DNA of 64,000 bases, taken from assembly GCA_947470515.1 (NCBI GenBank), contig CANITF010000008.1, forward strand, positions 1-64,000, in the 5' to 3' direction. The DNA is from Flavobacteriales bacterium (GTDB taxonomy: Bacteria; Bacteroidota; Bacteroidia; Flavobacteriales_D; Crocinitomicaceae). Both the position numbers and the translations under genes were made by a program. Positions 7,289 through 15,407 of this stretch are shown here, piece after piece (position 1 is the first letter of the stretch; every line of letters begins with the position of its first letter). The notes beneath the pieces were generated by a model. The model was not told the origin of the DNA. It searched no databases and saw only the letters and a program-made list of their open reading frames with translations.

Positions 7289-7435
7289 AAGGCAGAAGTG
7301 TTTCGGTACTTCAACCTTTTAGAAAATGGACAATTGCATATAGTTCATGGAAGTGTGGTTTTAAAATTGAACGAGAAGAATAAGAAATTTAGACTGCTAA
7401 TGAAAATGAACCATATCTTTTTGATTAGTATCGTT

Positions 7436-7443
7436 TATATTTG
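7436..7443 (+). promoter_or_regulatory. -7 promoter box of the DUF1801/CDGSH gene
   Basis: Perfect TATATTTG, 21 bases before the chosen ATG at 7465. No -33 element at the usual 19-21-bp distance is clear. Confidence 0.4.
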
Positions 7444-7464
7444 CAAATTCGAACGTACCAATGT

Positions 7465-8100
7465 ATGAATTCCAAGGTTGATGAATTTCTAAATAAAGTT
7501 ACTAAATGGCACGATGAATTAGTGCAGTTAAGAGCAATTGTTCTCGAATGTCAACTCACAGAAGAATTGAAATGGGGCGTTCCATGTTACACTTTTCAAA
7601 AAGCAAACATTGTTTTAATACATGGATTCAAAGAGTATTGTGCACTGCTGTTTATGAAAGGTGCTTTACTGAATGATTCAGACGGTATTCTTATTCAGCA
7701 AACGGAAAATGTGCAAGGTGGTCGACAAATTCGTTTTACAAGTTTAGAACAAATAATTGAGCAAGAAGCGATTTTAAAGGCATACATCTTTGAAGCAATA
7801 GAAGTTGAAAAGGCAGGTTTGAAAGTTGCTCTTAAACCACATTCCGAATATGATATTCCAGAAGAATTTCAATCTAAAATGGATGGAGATTTAGCTTTGA
7901 AAACCGCATTTGAAGGATTGACTCCAGGAAGACAAAGAGCCTATATTCTTCATTTTTCGGGATCGAAACAAGCTAAAACACGAGAAGCAAGAATAGAAAA
8001 TTACACCCAACGAATCTTAATGGGAAAAGGCCTAAATGATTGTGTTTGTGGGATGTCCAAACGTATGCCGAATTGCGATGGTTCGCACAAGTTCATGTGA
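7465..8100 (+). CDS. DUF1801/YdeI-like protein with C-terminal CDGSH motif
   Basis: About 211 aa from the ATG at 7465, preferred over the TTG at 7441 because a -7 box overlaps that codon. The N-terminal ~110 residues match the DUF1801/YdhG fold (LKWGVPCYTF, VLIHGFKEYCALLFMKGA). A YdeI/OmpD-associated region follows (LTPGRQRAYILHFSGSKQAKTR). The last residues form C-V-C-G-M-S-x3-P-N-C-D-G-S-H, which fits the CDGSH iron-sulfur ligand pattern (three Cys and one His). Function of the family is unknown; the CDGSH tail would bind a 2Fe-2S cluster if intact. It is monocistronic as far as I can see. Confidence 0.8.
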   Translation: MNSKVDEFLNKVTKWHDELVQLRAIVLECQLTEELKWGVPCYTFQKANIVLIHGFKEYCALLFMKGALLNDSDGILIQQTENVQGGRQIRFTSLEQIIEQEAILKAYIFEAIEVEKAGLKVALKPHSEYDIPEEFQSKMDGDLALKTAFEGLTPGRQRAYILHFSGSKQAKTREARIENYTQRILMGKGLNDCVCGMSKRMPNCDGSHKFM

Positions 8101-8199
8101 TATTCAGCATGAATTAAAGTAAATCTATTATTTGTTGTACCTCATGTTTCTAATATGCATAAAGCACAGAATTTATAGGGATTTTCCATAACCGTTTGT

Positions 8200-8207
8200 T
8201 ATCTTTA
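8200..8207 (+). promoter_or_regulatory. -7 box four bases from the DUF983 ATG
   Basis: TATCTTTA (7 of 8 matches to TAnnTTTG) ends four bases before the ATG at 8212. If it is used, transcription would begin at or next to the start codon, giving a leaderless mRNA. Confidence 0.35.
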
Positions 8208-8211
8208 CTAA

Positions 8212-8577
8212 ATGAAATCGACCGTAAAAACCAAACGTTTTATTTTAAATACTTTTCAAGAAAAATGTCCTAAATGTGGCATTGGTCATGTGTTTCAACA
8301 AAAGGTGAGTTTATTGAAATTACCAATTATGAATGAAGAATGTGAAAATTGCAACTACCATTTTGATCGAGAACCTGGTTATTTTTTAGGTGCAATGTAT
8401 ATCAGTTATGGATTAGCAATTTTTCAAGGAATAGTTACTTTTTGTTCATTGCATTTCCTTTTCCCGGATTTATCGACCACTTGGCTGTCAATTAGTGTTA
8501 TCGCAGTAATTGCATTATGTGGACGCAAAAATTACAAGTTATCTAGAGTAATTTACATCCATATTTTTCCGTGGTAA
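8212..8577 (+). CDS. DUF983 membrane protein
   Basis: A 121-aa protein of the DUF983 family. An N-terminal zinc-ribbon-like pair of Cys motifs (CPKCGIGHVF and CENCNYHF, about residues 19-52) is followed by the family signature REPGYFLGAMYISYG and two hydrophobic helices. Length is usual for the family. Function is unknown; it sits in the cytoplasmic membrane. It is convergent with sucD, separated by a weak hairpin and a short heptamer repeat. Confidence 0.8.
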   Translation: MKSTVKTKRFILNTFQEKCPKCGIGHVFQQKVSLLKLPIMNEECENCNYHFDREPGYFLGAMYISYGLAIFQGIVTFCSLHFLFPDLSTTWLSISVIAVIALCGRKNYKLSRVIYIHIFPW

Positions 8578-8607
8578 TTACTTACAAGTATTTGGTAGCT
8601 AAAAAAA

Positions 8608-8640
8608 GGTGCAAGTTAAAAACTCACACCAATTATATTT
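8608..8640. terminator. Weak hairpin terminator between DUF983 gene and sucD
   Basis: Arms GGTGCAAGTT and AACTCACACC (8 of 10 pairs) at 8608-8630 with an A-tract upstream and an AT-rich TTATATTTTT downstream. It could serve both convergent genes. Confidence 0.45.
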
Positions 8641-8648
8641 TTAATTCC

Positions 8649-8674
8649 AAATCCCGAATCCCGAATCCCGAATA
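8649..8674. repeat. Short 7-bp-period repeat
   Basis: AATCCCG repeated about three times just after the sucD stop, in the DUF983-sucD gap. It belongs to the same class as the longer heptamer arrays at 10141, 13910 and 60957. Confidence 0.6.
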
Positions 8675-8677
8675 ATA

Positions 8678-9556
8678 TTATACTGTAACACCCATTATCT
8701 CAGCCATTTTAGCACCAATTTGAGCTGGAGAATCAACTACGTGAATTCCACATTCTCTCATGATCCGTTTTTTAGCTTCTGCTGTGTCTTCATCTCCACC
8801 AACGATCGCACCTGCGTGACCCATTGTTCTTCCTTTCGGAGCTGTTTCACCAGCGATGAATCCAACAACTGGTTTTCTAGGGTTTTCTTTGATCCAACGT
8901 GCAGCAATAGCTTCCAAGTTACCACCAATTTCACCAATCATCACAATTCCTTCTGTTTCTGGGTCATTCATCAATAACTCAACAGCTTCTTTAGTTGTAG
9001 TTCCAATGATTGGATCTCCACCAATACCAATTGCAGTTGTAATTCCTAAACCTGCTTTTGCAACTTGATCTGCTGCTTCATATGTTAATGTTCCAGATTT
9101 TGAAACAATCCCAATCGTTCCTTTCTTGAATACAAAACCTGGCATAATCCCAACTTTCGCTTCACCTGCTGTAATGATTCCCGGACAGTTAGGTCCAATC
9201 AATCGACAGTCAAATGCTCTGATGTATTCTCTTGCTTTAATCATGTCTTTCACAGGAATTCCTTCCGTGATGCACACAACAACTTTAATGCCTGCTTCCG
9301 CAGCTTCCATAATTGCATCTGCAGCAAAAGCTGGTGGCACAAAAATAATTGATACATCTGCACCTGTTTTAATTACAGCATCAGCGACAGTATTAAAAAC
9401 CGGACGATCTAGATGTAATGTTCCTCCTTTTCCTGGAGTTACGCCACCAACAACATTGGTTCCATATTCAATCATTTGTCCTGCATGGAAAGTACCTTCG
9501 CTTCCTGTGAAACCTTGAACAATTACTTTCGAATTTTTATTTACTAAAACGCTCAT
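8678..9556 (-). CDS. sucD: Succinyl-CoA ligase alpha subunit
   Basis: A 292-aa TCA-cycle enzyme. It converts succinyl-CoA, ADP (or GDP) and phosphate to succinate, nucleoside triphosphate and CoA, together with the beta subunit SucC, which is not in this window. Landmarks are the N-terminal CoA-binding region ([12 protein letters not shown], residues 15-26), [12 protein letters not shown] (121-132), the CoA/ligase core [14 protein letters not shown], and the phosphorylated histidine in GHAGA (His247, equivalent to E. coli His246). It is full length. It is monocistronic with its own promoter at 9593-9623. Confidence 0.98.
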   Translation of the reverse strand: MSVLVNKNSKVIVQGFTGSEGTFHAGQMIEYGTNVVGGVTPGKGGTLHLDRPVFNTVADAVIKTGADVSIIFVPPAFAADAIMEAAEAGIKVVVCITEGIPVKDMIKAREYIRAFDCRLIGPNCPGIITAGEAKVGIMPGFVFKKGTIGIVSKSGTLTYEAADQVAKAGLGITTAIGIGGDPIIGTTTKEAVELLMNDPETEGIVMIGEIGGNLEAIAARWIKENPRKPVVGFIAGETAPKGRTMGHAGAIVGGDEDTAEAKKRIMRECGIHVVDSPAQIGAKMAEIMGVTV

Positions 9557-9592
9557 TTTTGCTGATATTTTGAATCAATTAATTAAGTGCAT

Positions 9593-9623
9593 CAAAAATA
9601 TATGTTTGAATCCGTTTATCAAT
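9593..9623 (-). promoter_or_regulatory. sucD promoter
   Basis: On the minus strand ATTG (9620-9623) and TATTTTTG (9593-9600) are 19 bp apart, fitting the Bacteroidota -33/-7 pattern. A leader of about 30 nt precedes the sucD ATG. Confidence 0.5.
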
Positions 9624-9649
9624 GTTTTTAAACGATTATTCTTACTATT

Positions 9650-10096
9650 TTATTTAACACCTTTTATCTCCATTTCAAATACTAAAATTGAGTTTGGTGG
9701 AATATCTTCTAAATCTCGATCTCCATATCCTAAAGTTGGAGGAGCAACCAAAAATGCTTTCGATCCTGGTTTTAATTCCAACATGATTTCTTTCCAAGCC
9801 CCAATCAGGTCTTTTACGGCAAATTCAACAGGGTATTGATGGTTGTCAAATGTTTGTCCATTCATAAAAGATCCTTTATAACTGAACGAAACAATATCTG
9901 TAAATTGAATGAATTCTCCTGTTCCAGGCTCAATGATCTTGTAATATAATCCCGAATCAGTGCGCGTGCACTTAATATCTTTTTTCTTTAAGTAAGCTAC
10001 AATTTGTTGATCAAAGGATTTTTTTTGCTCTTCAGAATAGGTCCCACAAGAAAATAAAACAATTGGTAATATTAATAATGCGATGAGTTTTGTCAT
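9650..10096 (-). CDS. FKBP-type peptidyl-prolyl isomerase lipoprotein
   Basis: A 148-aa lipoprotein: signal sequence with lipobox LFSC (Cys17), then an FKBP fold in the last ~100 residues (SGLYYKIIEPGTG, FSYKGSFMNGQTFD, LKPGSKAFLVAPPTLGYGD, ILVFEMEIKGV). It should accelerate proline isomerisation during folding of envelope proteins on the periplasmic side. The architecture resembles GldI-type FKBP lipoproteins of gliding Bacteroidota, but I cannot assign it as GldI. An array of heptamer repeats lies upstream. Confidence 0.85.
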   Translation of the reverse strand: MTKLIALLILPIVLFSCGTYSEEQKKSFDQQIVAYLKKKDIKCTRTDSGLYYKIIEPGTGEFIQFTDIVSFSYKGSFMNGQTFDNHQYPVEFAVKDLIGAWKEIMLELKPGSKAFLVAPPTLGYGDRDLEDIPPNSILVFEMEIKGVK

Positions 10097-10103
10097 TTTC
10101 TTT

Positions 10104-10193
10104 TTAGTTATGAATTACAAGTTGCTAATTACAAGTTATTAGTTATGAGTTATGAGTTATGAATTATGAGTTATGAATTATGAATTATGAATG
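10104..10193. repeat. Heptamer repeat array (AGTTATG/AATTATG)
   Basis: Seven contiguous 7-bp units run from 10141 to 10189: AGTTATG three times, AATTATG, AGTTATG, AATTATG twice. Degenerate AATTACAAGTTGCTAATTACAAG-type units precede it from 10104. It occupies nearly the whole gap between the FKBP and TraB-like genes. Confidence 0.85.
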
Positions 10194-10240
10194 TGCTTTG
10201 CCTATGTGTTCTATGTTTCTATGTGTTTCAAAAAGAAATC

Positions 10241-11131
10241 TTACAATTTTACTGGCGTGAGCGTATACCCTTCTTTTTCCAATAATCTCAACACGCCATT
10301 CGGACCTCCTAAATGTCCTGCACCAACTGCAATAAAAGTCTTTTTATCAGCAATTAATTCTTTAATTTGTGGAACCCAATTTTTATTTCTTGAATCCAAA
10401 AAACTAGCTTGTTCTTCAGCTAAAACACCACCTTCTTGTTGGATCATTAAATAGAGTGAATCAACATTCTGGCGAACATACATTTTTTGCATGTTTTGAA
10501 TCATTTCAAGTGATTTGTTTTCATTTCGAATACCATCCATGACCATTTCAGTTTGCTGCGCATTCGTCAAATCATCAAATATCGCCATTTGCTGCGCTGC
10601 TGTTTCCAATCCTTTAATTGCAATATCATTTTCTCGTGCAATTTTTTCAAACGTCAGTTCATACGATTCCGTTTTTCCCATGAATTGCATTTGTGTTGCC
10701 ATTTGAACAACTACAAAAGGTTTCATTTTTGTCATGGTAGAACGAAAGGCAGGCTCTGATAAATTCATTTCCGACTGTGCCCATTGAATGATAGAATCCG
10801 TTTGTTCTTTTGTGAAGTAATCAAAGAAAGTTCCTTCTTTAAGCATCACCATTTTCATTACTTCGGATTGACTTGGCATCCCCGCAATTTCCATGACTAA
10901 TTGATCTGATTTTTTGACAAGTTTATCCAACTTATCTGGGAACAGGAAATATTCTTTTTCAATCAAATGCATGGATCCGAAAATGTATGAACCATTTGGA
11001 ATTCCTTGTCCTTCAATCTTCCACAACAATGAACTTTCTTTCATCGGGAAATCCACAAGTGCACTTTCTTGTGAAAAAGATGTTCCTGTTAGAACTAAAA
11101 AAAAGAAGAAAAGGAATTGTACTTTTTTCAT
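10241..11131 (-). CDS. TraB/GumN family protein, exported
   Basis: A 296-aa protein with a Sec signal peptide (about residues 1-21, ending SFSQ). The TraB/GumN (Tiki-like) fold is shown by GSYIFGSMHLIEKEYF near the N-terminus and AVGAGHLGGPNGVLRLLE near the C-terminus, which hold the conserved Gly-x-x-His motifs (SMH, GAGHL). Members are proposed metal-dependent peptidases; the bacterial substrate is unknown. It directly follows the methyltransferase gene: the ATG begins at the base next to that gene's stop, so they are co-transcribed. Confidence 0.87.
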   Translation of the reverse strand: MKKVQFLFFFFLVLTGTSFSQESALVDFPMKESSLLWKIEGQGIPNGSYIFGSMHLIEKEYFLFPDKLDKLVKKSDQLVMEIAGMPSQSEVMKMVMLKEGTFFDYFTKEQTDSIIQWAQSEMNLSEPAFRSTMTKMKPFVVVQMATQMQFMGKTESYELTFEKIARENDIAIKGLETAAQQMAIFDDLTNAQQTEMVMDGIRNENKSLEMIQNMQKMYVRQNVDSLYLMIQQEGGVLAEEQASFLDSRNKNWVPQIKELIADKKTFIAVGAGHLGGPNGVLRLLEKEGYTLTPVKL

Positions 11132-11845
11132 TTATTCAAGAATTAATTCTGCCAAATAATGATCTTCATTATCACAGATTTTTTTGGCTTTCAATCCAAC
11201 GTTTTCAGCAGCTTTATGAAGATTTTCAAAATCAACATATAACCAATCAAACCAAGGACCTTTTTCATTCTTGTGTTTCATCTGAAAATTAAAATTCCCA
11301 TAATATTCAGAATTTAAATCTACCCACATTGATCCGTCTTCATCTTGGTACAAATATTTGATATCAGAAGAATCACAAAGGATTTTACCACCTGGATTTA
11401 AAAGCGATTTAGCGTGTTGCAAAGTATGTTCCAAATTAGAAAGTTTACCAGCGATTCCAATTCCATTCATCAACATGAGAATGGTATCGTATTTTTCGTC
11501 TTTTAAATTGAAGAAATTTACTTTTCGGGCATTTAATCCCATTTGCTTCATGTAATTCACTGCTCCTTCAGAAATTTCAATTGGGAATACATCCATTCCT
11601 CTATCAAAAAGTTCTAATGAATGAACTCCAGCTCCAGCTCCAACGTCCAATACTTTACCCTTTGATCGTTCAATTGCGACTTGCTCTATTTCTGGCATTT
11701 GCTCATACTTCCGAAAAAGAATTTCAATTGGAATAATATCATCCTCACAAATTTTTGATGAGACAATAATGTCAAAAGGTTTTTTTCTAACTGAATATTC
11801 TAGGATTCCAGCTCCAACAGGATCACCAATTTTTATTTTCTCCAT
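11132..11845 (-). CDS. Class I SAM-dependent methyltransferase
   Basis: A 237-aa cytoplasmic protein with the Rossmann methyltransferase core: motif I VLDVGAGAGVHSLEL, the acidic post-I residue in VFPIEIS, and a motif IV-like YDTILMLMNGIG. Substrate is unknown. It is the middle gene of a three-gene operon: the upstream pRiA4b-ORF3-like gene overlaps by one base (TAATG junction) and the TraB-like gene follows without a gap. Confidence 0.88.
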   Translation of the reverse strand: MEKIKIGDPVGAGILEYSVRKKPFDIIVSSKICEDDIIPIEILFRKYEQMPEIEQVAIERSKGKVLDVGAGAGVHSLELFDRGMDVFPIEISEGAVNYMKQMGLNARKVNFFNLKDEKYDTILMLMNGIGIAGKLSNLEHTLQHAKSLLNPGGKILCDSSDIKYLYQDEDGSMWVDLNSEYYGNFNFQMKHKNEKGPWFDWLYVDFENLHKAAENVGLKAKKICDNEDHYLAELILE

Positions 11846-12393
11846 TAATAATCGTATTCGTCTAAATTTGAATAATCTTCATCTGACATACCGTCTTCGA
11901 AATCGTCAAAACCTAATTCATCCTCTTCTTCTAAATCTCCTGCAAACATATCTTCATTGTCTGCGGCAACTCTAGAATCTTCAGGCGGCGCCATTCCCAT
12001 TGAAAGTAGCACTTCAGGTTTTTCTGGACCTTCCTTTTCGTATCCGATTAGTTCCAAAAGGAAAATCCACATGCGCATGAAATCATACACCAAGATGAAT
12101 TTTTGATCTGGTTCTTCAATGAAATCTTTAATAAGCGCATCTTTCATAATAGCAGTTGGAGATTCAGTTAATTCATCATCGTAGGATAAATCCATTAAAC
12201 TGATTTCACTTCCCTTGTCCCAACTGTCATTTGAAACATAAAAACTCGCCATTTGATCGCCTTGAAAACGAAAAGAAGAAACAATTGCTTTGTACAACGA
12301 TTCGAAATTATCGGTGTCTTTGATTAAGATATCTCTGAAAATTTCACTACTGTTTTCAGAATCAAGTAGAACCCTGAATTTTAGTCCTGCCAT
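11845..12393 (-). CDS. pRiA4b ORF-3-like protein
   Basis: A 182-aa protein related to the plasmid pRiA4b ORF-3 family (LKFRVLLDSENSSEIFRDILI, FESLYKAIVSSF, ASFYVSNDSWDKGSEI, YDDELTESPT). It ends in a strongly acidic tail of about 45 residues rich in Asp and Glu, which is usual for Bacteroidota members. The molecular function is unknown. It is the first gene of the operon with the methyltransferase and the TraB-like protein. The family name comes from a plasmid, but this copy sits among housekeeping genes and shows no sign of mobility. Confidence 0.78.
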   Translation of the reverse strand: MAGLKFRVLLDSENSSEIFRDILIKDTDNFESLYKAIVSSFRFQGDQMASFYVSNDSWDKGSEISLMDLSYDDELTESPTAIMKDALIKDFIEEPDQKFILVYDFMRMWIFLLELIGYEKEGPEKPEVLLSMGMAPPEDSRVAADNEDMFAGDLEEEDELGFDDFEDGMSDEDYSNLDEYDY

Positions 12394-12433
12394 AATATTT
12401 TCTGTTGGTTTTGACTTTTCTGTAAAATTAAAA

Positions 12434-13870
12434 CTATTTGTTCAAAGTTGGCTCTTTCACAACCTTTAAACCTAATTCTTCTCCAATTTTTAGCATTAAT
12501 GCAATTGCATTTGCAGGCTCATTTGGAATTTCACCTTCTAATATTGCTTCCTTGATGCGGGCTTTAATTGAACCAATCTCAGCACAAGGAGCAAGATTAT
12601 AGGTTTGCATGATTAATTCACCACTCACAGGAGCTTGAAAATTTCGAATGCGATCTTTTTCTTCAACCGCTTTCAATTTCTCCATTACCATTTCAAAATT
12701 TTTCTTGTATTTCTTTACTTTGAATTCGTTTTTGGATGTAATATCAGCATTGCAAAGGGTCATTAAATCCTCAATATCATCATCTGCTTCACTTAATAAT
12801 CGTCTTATAGCAGAATCGGAAACGGACCCTTTTACTAGTGCTATCGGACGCAGATGAAGTCGAACTAATTTTTCGACGTATTTCATTTTATGATCCAATG
12901 GCAGTTTTAGACGTTTGAAGATTTTTGGAGTCATTCGCGCTCCCAGTTCTTCGTGACCATGAAACGTCCAACCAATCTCTCGATCTAATTTTTTTGTCGG
13001 TGGTTTTGCAATATCATGTAAAATTGCTGCCCAACGTAACCACAAATTGTCACTTTCCTTGGCGACGTTATCCAAAACTTCTAAAGTATGAAAGAAATTA
13101 TCCTTGTGCGTTTTTCCATCAATCGTTTCTACACCATGCAAATCAACCATTTCAGGAAAAAACTGGTGCAATAATTTTGTTGAAAAAAGCAATTTAAAAC
13201 CTCTAGATGGTTCAGCACAAAGTATGATTTTATTGCATTCATCCATGATGCGTTCGACGGAAATAATATCCAAACGCGCCGCATTGTCATAAATTGCTTG
13301 TAAACTTTCCCCTTCTATTTTAAAATCTAATTGAGCTGCAAAACGAACAGCACGCATCATGCGCAATGGATCATCACTATAAGTAGTGTTTGGATCTAGT
13401 GGAGTGCGCAATATTCCTTTTGATAAGTCTTCAACACCATTGAACGGATCAATTAATTCTCCGAAATTGGAAGCGTGAAGACTCAATCCCATTGCATTAA
13501 TTGTGAAATCTCTGCGGTTTTGATCGTCTATTAATGTCCCATTTTCAATTAACGGTTTTCTTGAATCTTGTCGATAGGATTCTTTTCTTGCTCCAACAAA
13601 TTCAACATCTAAGTCTTTATATTTAAATTGAGCAGTACCAAAATTATGAAAGAAGGATACTTTCTTTACTCTTAATCGTTCAGCACATTCTTTCGCTAAA
13701 TCCAATCCGTTTCCAATAACAACGATATCGATATCTTTTGACGGTCGCTCTAATAATAAGTCACGCACATAACCACCAATAACGTATGCCTCAAGGTTTT
13801 TCTCCGTTATAATTTGAGAAGCGACCTTAAAAACCGGGTGTGTAAGAAATGAAGCGTAATTATTCGACAT
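12434..13870 (-). CDS. cca: CCA tRNA nucleotidyltransferase (HD domain)
   Basis: About 478 aa, starting at the ATG at 13870 rather than the TTG three codons upstream. The class II nucleotidyltransferase head has GGYVRDLLL and the metal-binding DIDIVV, followed by RRDFTINAMG and DDPLRMMRAVRFAAQL. An HD phosphohydrolase domain follows (RWAAILHDIAKP; also FHGHEELGA). This combination is typical of the Bacteroidota CCA-adding enzyme, which repairs or adds the 3' CCA end of tRNAs. PcnB poly(A) polymerase belongs to the same superfamily, so poly(A) activity is the main alternative. Confidence 0.92.
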   Translation of the reverse strand: MSNNYASFLTHPVFKVASQIITEKNLEAYVIGGYVRDLLLERPSKDIDIVVIGNGLDLAKECAERLRVKKVSFFHNFGTAQFKYKDLDVEFVGARKESYRQDSRKPLIENGTLIDDQNRRDFTINAMGLSLHASNFGELIDPFNGVEDLSKGILRTPLDPNTTYSDDPLRMMRAVRFAAQLDFKIEGESLQAIYDNAARLDIISVERIMDECNKIILCAEPSRGFKLLFSTKLLHQFFPEMVDLHGVETIDGKTHKDNFFHTLEVLDNVAKESDNLWLRWAAILHDIAKPPTKKLDREIGWTFHGHEELGARMTPKIFKRLKLPLDHKMKYVEKLVRLHLRPIALVKGSVSDSAIRRLLSEADDDIEDLMTLCNADITSKNEFKVKKYKKNFEMVMEKLKAVEEKDRIRNFQAPVSGELIMQTYNLAPCAEIGSIKARIKEAILEGEIPNEPANAIALMLKIGEELGLKVVKEPTLNK

Positions 13871-13904
13871 GGGGAGCAAAGATAATGAATGATTCGGGAT
13901 TAAA

Positions 13905-14042
13905 TTGTTATGAGTTAATAGTTACAAATTGCTAGTTACAAATTACTAGTTATGAGTTAATAGTTATAAATTGCTAGTTCGAAGTTAAGAAATGTTAGAT
14001 GTTGGTTTGGCCCAAAAACTAGCAACTAATAACTTGTAATTA
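13905..14042. repeat. Degenerate heptamer repeat region
   Basis: Nearly all of the 13880-14039 gap consists of units such as AGTTATGAGTTAATAGTTAC and AAATTGCTAGTTAC with a 7-bp or 14-bp period. Inverted relatives (CTAGCAACTAATAACTTG) lie near 14018-14040. It has no coding potential. Confidence 0.75.
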
Positions 14043-14594
14043 ACCCCTAATTATTTTCACCGACCCATCCAAATCAATTTTAATAATTTGTGAAGGTGAA
14101 ATCATCTTTTCTGTCATTCGTTCTTCTAAAACGGCATCAACATCTTTCGAGATTGTAGTGTTAATTTCATTAAACGCAGTAGGTGAGGGCTGATTCGAAA
14201 GATTTGCCGAGGTACTAACGATTGGTTTTCGGATAGCACGAATGAGTTTCAAACAGATGGGATCTTTTGTTATTCTAATTGCTACGGAACCGTCTTTCCC
14301 CAAAACAGAAGGAGCTAAACCTTTGCTTGTTGGGTAGATTATAGTTAACGGTTTGTCAGCTAAATCGACCAAATCATAACATACTTCATTGAATTCAGGA
14401 ACATATTTTTCCAACATTTGAAAACTGTCCATTAGCAAAATAAAACTCTTTTCTTCCGGTCGATTTTTTAATTTCAAAATCTGTTGGCACGCTTTTTCAT
14501 TCGTTGCGTCGCACCCAATTCCCCATATCGTATCTGTAGGATAGAGGATGGTGCCACCGTTTTTTAATACTTCTATCGTTTGTTCTAATCCCAT
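14040..14594 (-). CDS. tsaC: Threonylcarbamoyl-AMP synthase (Sua5/YciO/YrdC)
   Basis: About 184 aa from the ATG at 14594. The longer frame starts within repeat-like AATTTGCAATT sequence and adds no conserved residues. The YrdC fold is shown by GGTILYPTDTIWGIGCDA, KNRPEEKSFILL and the nucleotide-binding KPIVSTSANLSNQP. It makes threonylcarbamoyl-AMP from threonine, bicarbonate and ATP for the t6A37 modification of ANN-decoding tRNAs. It follows trmD closely on the same strand, so both tRNA-modification genes may be co-transcribed. Confidence 0.93.
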   Translation of the reverse strand: MGLEQTIEVLKNGGTILYPTDTIWGIGCDATNEKACQQILKLKNRPEEKSFILLMDSFQMLEKYVPEFNEVCYDLVDLADKPLTIIYPTSKGLAPSVLGKDGSVAIRITKDPICLKLIRAIRKPIVSTSANLSNQPSPTAFNEINTTISKDVDAVLEERMTEKMISPSQIIKIDLDGSVKIIRG

Positions 14595-14628
14595 AATTTG
14601 TAATTCGCAATTTATAATTTGCAATTAA

Positions 14629-15306
14629 TCACTCCTCCAATAAATCCGGTCTTCTTTCCCGTGTCCTTTTCAACGCTTGTTCTTCGCGCCATTGTTCAAT
14701 CTTACTGAAATCTCCTGAGATCAATACTTCTGGAACTTTCCACCCATTAAATTCGGGAGGACGTGTATAAACAGGAGGTGAAAGTAAATTATCTTGAAAA
14801 CTATCTGTTAATGCGGAAGTTTCATCGTTCAAAACACCTGGAATTAAACGAGCAATTCCATCAACTAAAACCGCTGCTGCTAGCTCGCCACCTGATAAAA
14901 CGTATGAACCTATTGATATCTCCTTGGTGATGTAATGTTCGCGAATCCGCTCATCAACTCCCTTGTAATGACCACATAAGATCATCAGGTTTTCACTCAA
15001 AGAAAGCGCGTTACAATGAGCTTGTTCTAAGATTTCTCCATCTGGAGTCATGTAGATGATTTCATCGTATTGTCGCTCCGATTTTAATTTTTCGATAATT
15101 GCCGCAATTGGCTCAATCGACATCACCATTCCAGCACCACCACCATATTGGTAATCATCCACGTTTTTGTGTTTGTTCGTTGAATAATCACGGATATTGT
15201 GGATATGAAGTTCTAAATGACCTTTATCTTGAGCACGTTGCATGATAGAAGCCGAAAATGGGCTTTCCAATAATTGTGGAAGAATCGTTAATATGTCAAT
15301 TCGCAT
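14629..15306 (-). CDS. trmD: tRNA (guanine37-N1)-methyltransferase TrmD
   Basis: A 225-aa SPOUT methyltransferase. Its hallmarks are the [11 protein letters not shown] region, [13 protein letters not shown], the knot residues [16 protein letters not shown] and the C-terminal tRNA-binding segment [10 protein letters not shown]. It methylates G37 in tRNAs to prevent frameshifting. It is full length with ATG at 15306. A divergent frame overlaps its 5' end but is not a real extension of the M14 peptidase gene. Confidence 0.97.
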   Translation of the reverse strand: MRIDILTILPQLLESPFSASIMQRAQDKGHLELHIHNIRDYSTNKHKNVDDYQYGGGAGMVMSIEPIAAIIEKLKSERQYDEIIYMTPDGEILEQAHCNALSLSENLMILCGHYKGVDERIREHYITKEISIGSYVLSGGELAAAVLVDGIARLIPGVLNDETSALTDSFQDNLLSPPVYTRPPEFNGWKVPEVLISGDFSKIEQWREEQALKRTRERRPDLLEE

Positions 15307-15407
15307 GGTGCAAAGTTATGAAATTGTTGCAAGTTGCGTTTTGTGAATATCAATTTATCTTTTTGATTCCTTATTGGAGACAAAACGGATTTGATTATTT
15401 TAGTCGA

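Noticed and set aside
8649-8674. Possible CRISPR repeats in the heptamer arrays (also at 10141-10189 and 60957-60998)
   Set aside because: Units are 7 bp and contiguous, without spacers of CRISPR length, and no cas genes are present.
15258-15407. Upstream extension of the M14 peptidase into trmD
   Set aside because: Overlaps trmD on the opposite strand, and the added residues are not part of a signal peptide.
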